Below are positions 55,246 to 60,797 of a stretch of 60,797 nt of DNA, piece after piece. Numbering within the stretch: position 1 is the first letter of the stretch; every line of letters starts with the position of its first letter. Origin of the DNA: Antarcticirhabdus aurantiaca. GTDB taxonomy: Bacteria; Pseudomonadota; Alphaproteobacteria; Rhizobiales; Rhizobiaceae. Below the pieces are notes generated by a model. It saw only the letters and a list, made by a program, of their open reading frames with translations, was not told the DNA's origin and did no database searches. Position numbers and translations under genes: made by a program. Where the stretch lies: NCBI RefSeq assembly GCF_009765365.1, contig NZ_VTOM01000032.1:1-60797 (forward strand). Direction: 5' to 3'.

Positions 55246-55583
55246 AGACGAACGAGAGCTTCGCGTCTGCCTCCTCCTCTCGATCCGACATGCTCAGGGA
55301 TGTACGGGGCTTCATAGAGCGCGGCTGGACGCAGGGTGCCACGGCACGAGATGCTGAAGGCTTCCGGTGCGTGCCGCGTGACCCGCGGGCGGAGTGCTGG
55401 TGCCTACTTGGCGCCGCGGTGGCCGTGGCCGTGGCCAAAGGCATTACTGACCCGCTCGCACGTTCGCTCGGCTTCGAAACCGGCGTCGCCATGGTCATCT
55501 GGAACGACACGAAGGGCCGCACGAAAGCCGAAGTGCTCGCCCGCATCGACCAGGCCCTGGAGCGGGCGGGTGGTGGCGAATGA
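55242..55583 (+). CDS. DUF6197-like phage protein
   Basis: 113 aa. DMLRDVRGFIERGWTQGATARDAEG...ECWCLLGAAVAVAVAKG...VAMVIWNDTKGRTKAEVLARIDQALERA follows the DUF6197 pattern (C-x-x-GA ... WND..T..EV). Unknown function. Confidence 0.72.
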   Translation: MKTNESFASASSSRSDMLRDVRGFIERGWTQGATARDAEGFRCVPRDPRAECWCLLGAAVAVAVAKGITDPLARSLGFETGVAMVIWNDTKGRTKAEVLARIDQALERAGGGE

Positions 55584-55843
55584 GCGGCTTCAAGTGCGAC
55601 TGCCTCGACGTGATGGGCGCCAAGCTCGCCGAGCACAACACGAAGATTTGCGTGACGATGGCGTTCCCGCGCGACGGATCGCCCGGCTACGTCCTGCCGA
55701 AGATCGACACGGAGAAGATCGAGAAGCGCAACCGCAAGGGGCCCGCTCTCGCGATCCCGACTTTCTGCCCGTTCTGCGGGATCAAGGCTGGCGCTGAGCC
55801 GCCGGCCGTCGCCGCTCCCTCCTTCGATACAGGTGCAGCATGA
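55580..55843 (+). CDS. Small zinc-binding phage protein
   Basis: 87 aa. MSGFKCDCLDVMGAKLAEHNTKICVTMAFPRDGSPGYVLPKIDTEKIEKRNRKGPALAIPTFCPFCGIKAG: CxC, then CPFCG, a split zinc site. A recurrent small family in alphaproteobacterial phages. Confidence 0.7.
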   Translation: MSGFKCDCLDVMGAKLAEHNTKICVTMAFPRDGSPGYVLPKIDTEKIEKRNRKGPALAIPTFCPFCGIKAGAEPPAVAAPSFDTGAA

Positions 55844-56430
55844 CCTCCGCCCCGAACGGCGCTGAGGCGCTGTCATCCTCCCCCGTATCCATGCAAGACA
55901 ATGCTGAGGGGGTGAAGCTCCTTCCATGCCCTTTCTGCGGGACGACACCGGACATCAACAGCCCGGCGACCTTCCAATCTAGCCAGGGCACCAAGTGGGG
56001 CGCCGTGGTGTGTTGCTGCACGGGGCCTGAAGTCCGCACCGGCTACGGCCCGGTTGAGGAGTGGCGGGACGACGCCATTGAAGCCTGGAACACCCGTGTC
56101 TCCTCCTCCGTCCCGTCTGTCGATGTCGGGGGAGATGGGAATAGGCTGCCGCGAGGCGTGGCAAGTGCGGCAGCGTACGATGTGCTGGCCGAACGCCGCC
56201 GGCAGGTCGAGGCGGAAGGCTGGACGCCCGAGCATGACGACCAGCACGAGGGCGGAGAGATTGCCCTTGCCGCGGCCTGTTACCTGACAGGCCGGGCAGA
56301 CCTGTGGCCGTGGTCGGGCTCTCCGAAATTCAAAGACCTTCGCACCGATCTCGTACGAGGCGTGGCGCTTGGTCAAGCTGAGATCGAGCGCCTGGACCGC
56401 GCCGCGCTGGAGGGCAAGGCCAATGGCTGA
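55840..56430 (+). CDS. Lar-like zinc ribbon joined to EGWTxEHDDxH-type protein
   Basis: 196 aa. Residues 27-85: LLPCPFCGTTPDIN...CCCTGPEVRTG...WRDDAIEAWNTR, restriction-alleviation (Lar) type. Residues ~110-196: YDVLAERRRQVEAEGWTPEHDDQHEGGEIALAAACYLTGR...WPW, a widespread phage domain of unknown role. Between them lies RLPRGVASAAAYD, encoded by a GGCTGCCGCGA repeat fragment (about 56148), which looks like the joint of a gene fusion. Confidence 0.75.
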   Translation: MTSAPNGAEALSSSPVSMQDNAEGVKLLPCPFCGTTPDINSPATFQSSQGTKWGAVVCCCTGPEVRTGYGPVEEWRDDAIEAWNTRVSSSVPSVDVGGDGNRLPRGVASAAAYDVLAERRRQVEAEGWTPEHDDQHEGGEIALAAACYLTGRADLWPWSGSPKFKDLRTDLVRGVALGQAEIERLDRAALEGKANG

Positions 56431-56965
56431 CGCAAACACCAGCGCCCGCGAGACGCTGCTTCTTGCCCTCCGCCTCCGCGCCCAAAGCGTCGCTCTCGGG
56501 GAGCCCGGTGATAGCGGCGCTGATCTACCGCGAAGGTCTGCATCGGCGGCGGAGGGTAAGCCAGTAGCGTGGCGCTGGACCAGCTCGTCATGGCAGAACG
56601 GGAGTTGGGTTCTGACACACGTCGAGCCCGATGCCGGTCCGTTCCGTACGATCGAACCTCTCTATGCCGCATCCGCCCTCACCGCCAGCCCTGCGGGCGA
56701 TGATCCCAAGGCCCTCGTTGCGGCAGCCCGATCTTCATCCACCGAAGCCGTAGAGCAGGAGGTGGAGAGACTGCGGGAGTTGATCAGTTTCGCTCGCGAT
56801 GTCGCGGTCGTGTCGATCGCCTATTGCGGTCGCGATTGGGGCACCCCGCGCGAGGGCGCCACCATGGACAACCTGTCGTCCCTGTGGCGCGATCTCGATG
56901 CGAAGCTCGCCGCTCTCGCCCTCTCCTTCCCCAAGGTCGAGAGCGAGCGGGAGGGTGGACGATGA
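56423..56965 (+). CDS. Ead/Ea22-like accessory protein
   Basis: 180 aa from ATG 56423. The PVAWRWTSSSWQNGSWVLTHVEPDAGPFRTIEPLYAA segment is typical of Ead/Ea22-like phage proteins, followed by a helix (EQEVERLRELISFARDVAVVSIAY). LPRRSASAAEG in front of it is encoded by a repeat (56528-56562), and AARSSSTEA near 56725 by another fragment. Confidence 0.65.
   Translation: MADANTSARETLLLALRLRAQSVALGEPGDSGADLPRRSASAAEGKPVAWRWTSSSWQNGSWVLTHVEPDAGPFRTIEPLYAASALTASPAGDDPKALVAAARSSSTEAVEQEVERLRELISFARDVAVVSIAYCGRDWGTPREGATMDNLSSLWRDLDAKLAALALSFPKVESEREGGR
56528..56562 (+). repeat. Second repeat family, copy a
   Basis: CTACCGCGAAGGTCTGCATCGG... matches 58107-58143, with continuing similarity through the codons for EGEPVAWRW. 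Translated LPRRSASAAEG. Confidence 0.65.
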
Positions 56966-57780
56966 CCACCTCCCCCGATGAAGGCGTGCGGCGTGCGGCG
57001 CAATTGCGACGCGTCCGCTGCGACATGAGCGCGGCCCGAGCCTACTACAACGAGATCGATCCGGACGCCGCTGCGGTCCTGCGCGAACTCATAACCGACG
57101 ACGTGATCGCTCCGGGCGATGTCGACACCCGCTCCATTCAGGATGTTCGAGCCGATGACCTGCGCCCTTACACGCAGTGCCATTTTTTCGCCGGCGGAGG
57201 TCTCTGGTCAGTCGCAGCTCGACTTGCTGGATGGCCTGACAACCGCCCCCTGTGGACCGGCTCCTGTCCTTGCCAGCCCCTCTCGCCGGCAGGCCGCAAA
57301 CGCGGCGCCGACGATCCTCGGCACCTGTGGCCCGACCTCTTTCGCCTCATCCGTTCCCGAAGGCCCCCTGCATTCGTGGGAGAGCAAGTTGCGGGACCGC
57401 TTGGCGACGTGTGGTTCGACGGAGTGCACGCTGATTTGGCGTCGGCGGGTTACGCCTCAAGGGCTGTCGATATCCCGGCTTGCGCGCTCAACGCGCCGCA
57501 AGAGAGGGAGCGACGCTGGATTGCTGCCTGCCCCGACAGCGTCGGACGGCGGGCCAGAGTGGTCGAAGGCGAAGTCCCCCGCCACAACGGGGCTCAAGCT
57601 CGCGACCGTTCTCGGTGGCCGTCCCCATCCAGCGTTCCTCGCCTGGATGATGGGGTTCCCGGCAGCGTGGCTCTGCGCCGCATCGCGGGCAATGCGATCT
57701 ACGTCCCGCTGGCGGCCGAAGTCATAGCGGCGCTGATGGATGCTCTCCCCGAAGTCCCCTACGCATTGGAGGCAGCATGA
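56962..57780 (+). CDS. DNA cytosine-5 methyltransferase, phage type
   Basis: 272 aa from ATG 56962. After a 70-residue N-terminal region, CHFFAGGGLWSVAARLAGWPD (motif I), TGSCPCQPLSPAGRKRGADDPRHLWPDLFRLI (motif IV, PCQP), AFVGEQVAG (motif VI variant, EQV instead of ENV), CALNAPQERERRWIAA (motif VIII) and GNAIYVPLAAEVI (motif X). Target recognition region is short. Probably masks restriction sites. Starts SPDEGVRRAAQL, encoded by a stretch similar to that at 57946-57974. Confidence 0.88.
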   Translation: MTTSPDEGVRRAAQLRRVRCDMSAARAYYNEIDPDAAAVLRELITDDVIAPGDVDTRSIQDVRADDLRPYTQCHFFAGGGLWSVAARLAGWPDNRPLWTGSCPCQPLSPAGRKRGADDPRHLWPDLFRLIRSRRPPAFVGEQVAGPLGDVWFDGVHADLASAGYASRAVDIPACALNAPQERERRWIAACPDSVGRRARVVEGEVPRHNGAQARDRSRWPSPSSVPRLDDGVPGSVALRRIAGNAIYVPLAAEVIAALMDALPEVPYALEAA

Positions 57781-57947
57781 GGATCATCTGCTGGATCAAG
57801 GGGCACGTCTGGCGCCCGCTGGAGCCTGCCGAGGCCTATCCCGCCAAGGAGGGGCGTAGCTGCCTCAGGTGCGGCCTGACGGAATGGAACTGGTATGGCC
57901 AGTTTTGGGCTCGGCGGCACATTAGGACCGGAGGGCCCCATGGCTAA
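57777..57947 (+). CDS. Small zinc-finger protein
   Basis: 56 aa, MRIICWIKGHVWRPLEPAEAYPAKEGRSCLRCGLTEWNWYGQFWARRHIRTGGPHG; C...H...CxxC site as in DUF1660-like phage proteins. Coupled to the genes on either side. Confidence 0.65.
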   Translation: MRIICWIKGHVWRPLEPAEAYPAKEGRSCLRCGLTEWNWYGQFWARRHIRTGGPHG

Positions 57948-58926
57948 CCCCTCCCCCGATGAAGGCGTGCGGGCGGCGCTGGCCAAGCTCTGCACTGAGT
58001 ATTGGCGGGCTGGATACGACTGCGCTTGCGGCAGTAGCGATGACGGATCGCTTGAGCGCATGACGGCAGAATTTCTCGCCGCCCTCTCCACCCCCGTTCC
58101 CGAAGAAGGGCTGCCGCGAGGATCTGCATCGGCGGCAGAGGGGGAGCCGGTGGCGTGGCGGTGGCGCACTCGCCTTGGGCACTTCGTGGCTCAGGCGGGC
58201 GTCGACTACCCTTATGTGCACGAGGATCTGCGCGACACCATGGAGCCCCTCTACAGCGCCGCAACTCTCGCGGCAGAACGAGCGAAGGCAGAGGAGGCGC
58301 TGCGCGCCCGTATCGTCGCCAAAATCCGCGATGTTGCGACGCGCTTCGAACGGCGCTCGGCCAGCCAGAACAATCATCGTGCTTTGGCCGACGCCCTGGA
58401 GAGCGGTCACCTGTTCGGCGAGCGTTACCCTTCGACAGAAGCCGGTGATGGCGTTGCGTCAGCCCTCCCTTCACCCCTTCCTTCGCAAGGGGAGCCGGTG
58501 GGCTATGCCTATGCCGACTCCCTGTCGCGGCTCGCGAGCGGCCGGGTGGACTCGTGCGCGATCTTCCGCCTGGACGATCGCTCTCCGCTCGATGTCCCCC
58601 TCTACAACGCCGAAGCCCTCGCCGCAGAGCGAGCCCGCGCGGACAGGGCGATCCAGGACGAGAAAGAAGCTCGTGCCGAACTGGCCACATGCTGGGAAGC
58701 GCTACAGGCTCAAACGGCCCGCGCGGACAGGGCGGAAGAGGACGTGCTGGACCGGCTCTACGACAAGGCGAGCGAAGAGGGACGCGCGTGCTCATCAGTC
58801 ACCCTGCGGGAGGACGCCCGTCGCGCCGCCGGTTGGCTTTTCGGAGAAGGCGCTCGGTCGGCCGAAGTTCGCACCGCTCTCCGCGCCCGCAACATCCTCA
58901 AGGAGACGCCCGATGAAGCGCGATGA
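57940..58926 (+). CDS. Modular accessory protein with repeated EPV-x-LY units
   Basis: 328 aa from ATG 57940. Two Ea22-like units: GEPVAWRWRTRLGHFVAQAG...MEPLYSAATLAAERAKAEEAL (about 65-115) and GEPVGYAYADSLSRLASGRVDSCAIFRLDDRSPLDVPLYNAEALAAERARADRAI (about 185-240). Helical linkers and coiled coil lie between and after. LPRGSASAAEG and TEAGDGVASALPS are encoded by repeat family members. Grew probably by domain duplication; role unknown. Confidence 0.65.
   Translation: MANPSPDEGVRAALAKLCTEYWRAGYDCACGSSDDGSLERMTAEFLAALSTPVPEEGLPRGSASAAEGEPVAWRWRTRLGHFVAQAGVDYPYVHEDLRDTMEPLYSAATLAAERAKAEEALRARIVAKIRDVATRFERRSASQNNHRALADALESGHLFGERYPSTEAGDGVASALPSPLPSQGEPVGYAYADSLSRLASGRVDSCAIFRLDDRSPLDVPLYNAEALAAERARADRAIQDEKEARAELATCWEALQAQTARADRAEEDVLDRLYDKASEEGRACSSVTLREDARRAAGWLFGEGARSAEVRTALRARNILKETPDEAR
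58107..58143 (+). repeat. Second repeat family, copy b
   Basis: GGGCTGCCGCGAGGATC...GGCGGCAGAGGG, an imperfect inverted repeat (GCTGCCGC / GCGGCAG) read in frame as LPRGSASAAEGE. Confidence 0.7.
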
Positions 58927-59362
58927 AATCGGGCTGCCGCAATCCCCTGCGCAGGCGGCAGAGGGTGACGTGCTGAAGGCCGCTCTGGAACGCATCGTCA
59001 ACCCCATCGGCTTCATGCAGAAGCAGGCCGAGGCCACGGGCTTCAAGCTCGACGGCCACATGGCGATGACGCTGTCGAACGATGCCAACTACCTCAAGGG
59101 CATCGCGCAGAAAGCACTGGACGCCCTATCCGCAGAGGGATCTGGAACCCTCGCGGCAGCCTCCATCTCCCAATCTGAAGGAGACCGCCGCGCTAAGGAT
59201 ATGCGGGAACGCATCCTCCAAGCGATCCGCGAAACGCCCGTCATGGCAGACTTAACCGACCGGCCCGACACTTTCGCGGAAGGCGTGGATGCCGCCGAGA
59301 TGGCGTTCATCAAGACGATCCGCTCTCTCCCTCTCCATCCAGAGAAGGCACAGGAGCGATGA
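58913..59362 (+). CDS. Hypothetical protein with repeat-coded segments
   Basis: 149 aa from ATG 58913. EIGLPQSPAQAAEGD (8-22) and ALSAEGSGTLAAASISQSEGD (about 73-93) are encoded by repeat family members at 58929-58965 and 59127-59180. The rest is helical: VLKAALERIVNPIGFMQKQAEATGFKLDGHMAMTLSNDANYLKGIAQKALDAL and MADLTDRPDTFAEGVDAAEMAFIKTI. Function unknown. Confidence 0.65.
   Translation: MKRDEIGLPQSPAQAAEGDVLKAALERIVNPIGFMQKQAEATGFKLDGHMAMTLSNDANYLKGIAQKALDALSAEGSGTLAAASISQSEGDRRAKDMRERILQAIRETPVMADLTDRPDTFAEGVDAAEMAFIKTIRSLPLHPEKAQER
58929..58965 (+). repeat. Second repeat family, copy c
   Basis: CGGGCTGCCGCAATCCC...GCGGCAGAGGG; same frame and similar arms as 58107-58143, different middle. 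Confidence 0.65.
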
Positions 59363-59745
59363 GCCCTCATCTGGACGACGTGCCCCTGACGCTGGCCGAA
59401 GCCTGCGCCGAAATCTTCCGAGGCACCATCACCCCCGCTACGCTCCGCGCCGAGGCACGACGCGGACGCCTGACCATCGAACGCATCGGACGACGCGACT
59501 TCGTGACCCGAGCCGCCTTGAAGGAGATGAGGGAACAATGCCGCGTCAATCCAAGGGAGCCCGTCTCTGGTCCGACAAGGCCAGCGGCTTCTGGTTCATC
59601 CGAGACGGAGCGATCAAACGCAGCACTGGCTGCCGCTCTGACAACCGCGCGGGCGCTGAGGACGCCCTCCGCGCTTACCTCGACACGAAATACGTCCGGC
59701 CAAGCGACAGTCGTGCCTCTCGCCTCTTCGTCACGGACATCCTGA
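59359..59745 (+). CDS. Excisionase-like helix-turn-helix protein
   Basis: Up to 128 aa; the first ~65 residues are the domain: LTLAEACAEIFRGTITPATLRAEARRGRLTIERIGRRDFVTRAALKEMREQC, a winged-helix (MerR/excisionase type). The remaining 60 residues overlap the integrase gene in another frame and look low-complexity. Bends attachment-site DNA to steer excision, by analogy with Xis. Overlap with int suggests coupled expression. Confidence 0.75.
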   Translation: MSPHLDDVPLTLAEACAEIFRGTITPATLRAEARRGRLTIERIGRRDFVTRAALKEMREQCRVNPREPVSGPTRPAASGSSETERSNAALAAALTTARALRTPSALTSTRNTSGQATVVPLASSSRTS

Positions 59746-60704
59746 TCTACTACGGCCGGGAGATCGCGCCCGGCCAGAAATCCAAGGCGACGAGCTACGC
59801 CATCGAGCCGCTTGCGACGTGGTGGGCGACGAAGAAGCTCTCCGACGTGAAGCGTTCGACGTGCCTCGCCTACGTGGAACACCGCAGGAAGCAGCCGATC
59901 CGCCAGGCGAAGACGGACGAGGCCCGGAAGAAGAAGGTTTCGGAGGAGACCGCCCGCCGCGAGCTGACGGTCCTACGCGCCGCCATCAATGCCTATCACG
60001 AGGAGACGCCCTTGGACGCCCTGCCGATCGTGACGCTGCCGCCGGCCTCCCCGCCCCGCACGCGCTGGCTGACGCGCGACGAGGCGGCGCGGCTGCTCAA
60101 GGCGGCTCGCCGGTTGGAGGACAAGGACAGCTCGCGCGCTCTGGTGCGGTTTATCCTGCTCGGGCTCTACACCGGCACGCGCTCGGGCGCGCTGCGGGAT
60201 CTCGGCTGGATGCCGAACTCTCTCGGCGGATGGGTGGATCTGGAACACGGCGTCATCCACCGTCGCGGCGAGGACGAGGCCGAGACCAAGAAGCGCAAGC
60301 CGCCGATCCGCATCCCCGACCGCCTCGTCGGCTCACTCGCGCGCTGGCACGCGGCCGACATGACGGAGACGGAGAAGCGCAAGCCGATCCCCTTCGTCAT
60401 CCACTATCGCGGCAAGCCGGTGGACAAGCAGCGCAAGTCGTGGGCGGCGGCGCTGGAGAAGGCCGGGCTGCCGAAGGACATCACGCCGCACATCCTCCGC
60501 CACACGGCGACAACGTGGCTTCTTCATGCCGGCGTGAAGCCGTTTGAGGTTGCGAGCTACGTCGGAATGTCGGTGCAGATGGTCGACGACGTGTACGGCC
60601 ACCACTCGCCGGAGCACCAAAAAGAGATCGCCGCGAACATCGGTCGGAAGCCCGCCGGAAAGGCGAAACTGTCATCGAAACTGTCACCTGTCAGATCGGC
60701 CTGA
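59538..60704 (+). CDS. int: Tyrosine recombinase integrase
   Basis: 388 aa from ATG 59538. N-terminal arm-binding/SAM-like region, core-binding helices near 65-165, catalytic domain with Arg in LYTGTRSGALRDL (~215), HILRH (~317-321) and nucleophile Tyr in DDVYGHHSPEHQ (~353). Stops 40 bp before attR. Uses the tRNA-Thr 3' end as attachment site. The last codons contain arm-type sites. Confidence 0.95.
   Translation: MPRQSKGARLWSDKASGFWFIRDGAIKRSTGCRSDNRAGAEDALRAYLDTKYVRPSDSRASRLFVTDILIYYGREIAPGQKSKATSYAIEPLATWWATKKLSDVKRSTCLAYVEHRRKQPIRQAKTDEARKKKVSEETARRELTVLRAAINAYHEETPLDALPIVTLPPASPPRTRWLTRDEAARLLKAARRLEDKDSSRALVRFILLGLYTGTRSGALRDLGWMPNSLGGWVDLEHGVIHRRGEDEAETKKRKPPIRIPDRLVGSLARWHAADMTETEKRKPIPFVIHYRGKPVDKQRKSWAAALEKAGLPKDITPHILRHTATTWLLHAGVKPFEVASYVGMSVQMVDDVYGHHSPEHQKEIAANIGRKPAGKAKLSSKLSPVRSA
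60665..60693 (+). other. Candidate integrase arm-type sites, right end
   Basis: GAAACTGTCA at 60665-60674 and 60677-60686, and CTGTCA at 60688-60693, inside the 3' end of int. The same 10-mer occurs near attL (138-147). Confidence 0.5.
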
Positions 60705-60744
60705 GCCGGACCTACCGCTAACAGCATGAAAGGATTGAGGAAAA

Positions 60745-60797
60745 TGGTGCTGCGAGAGAGGATTGAACTCTCGACCTCTCCCTTACCAAGGGAGTGC
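60745..60797 (-). tRNA. attR: 3' part of intact host tRNA-Thr(GGT), cut by window edge
   Basis: Identical to 1-53. Minus-strand tRNA running in from beyond the right edge: anticodon arm with GGT, T arm, acceptor 3' strand and CCA. The 5' half lies outside the window. The phage copy keeps the tRNA functional after integration. Confidence 0.9.

Overview
The window is a complete integrated temperate phage (prophage) of about 60.7 kb. A 53-bp identical direct repeat forms both outer edges (1-53 and 60745-60797). It is the 3' part of a tRNA-Thr(GGT) gene read on the minus strand, so these are attL and attR. A tyrosine integrase with an excisionase-like partner lies beside attR. Protein content is an HK97-type head, a long flexible tail with a 1943-aa tape measure and GTA-like tail assembly proteins. 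That content, the high GC and the kinds of small accessory proteins suggest a siphovirus of a high-GC alphaproteobacterium, most likely of the Hyphomicrobiales. This is judged from recalled families, not from a database search.

Layout. (1) 54-5510, plus strand: about 15 small, tightly overlapping early/accessory genes (ASCH-like, HTPGPW-family, zinc-ribbon and helix-turn-helix proteins), joined by recurring in-frame repeats. (2) 5511-5842: three terminator hairpins where converging transcription ends. (3) 5843-36606, minus strand, read right to left: small terminase, large terminase, portal, ClpP-like protease, capsid, connectors, tail tube, frameshifted tail assembly chaperone, a membrane-protein island with genes on both strands, tape measure, tail tip proteins, fibres, collar, endolysin and holin/spanin candidates. 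(4) 36725-48974, minus strand: HNH nuclease, a tRNA-Trp-like gene, a NusG-type regulator, a primase flanked by homing-endonuclease genes, SF2 helicase, ParB-like protein, VRR-NUC nuclease, DNA methyltransferase, a lone ClpX zinc finger, a CII-like regulator, a Lar-like protein and Cro. (5) 48975-51633: immunity region with an S24 repressor, lipoprotein and small membrane genes, flanked by operators. (6) 51634-60704, plus strand: recombination operon (an Erf annealing protein fused to a YqaJ exonuclease), HNH, small proteins, a cytosine methyltransferase, excisionase and integrase.

How it works together. Five copies of the palindrome TTGCCA-WW-TGGCAA lie in two groups, at the repressor/cro gap and 2.5 kb away at the head of the recombination operon. 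In each group one copy fills the 17-bp spacer of a sigma70-like promoter, so one repressor can silence both early operons, as OL/OR do in lambda. In the circular phage the right end joins the left end, so the operon starting at 51.6 kb would continue through int and attP into the genes at 0.2-5.5 kb and stop at the 5.5-kb terminators. The minus-strand late genes are broken up by several near-identical hairpin + U-tract terminators, and a NusG-like protein is encoded just upstream of them, which suggests that late expression depends on antitermination.

The observations most worth following are: the primase bracketed by homing-endonuclease genes that carry extra primase ends; the Erf-exonuclease single-chain fusion; the portable repeat that supplies a C-terminal tail plus a ribosome-binding site; the two-site operator system; the nucleoside-hydrolase-like fibre; and a tandem 10-bp iteron array in front of cargo genes in the tail module.
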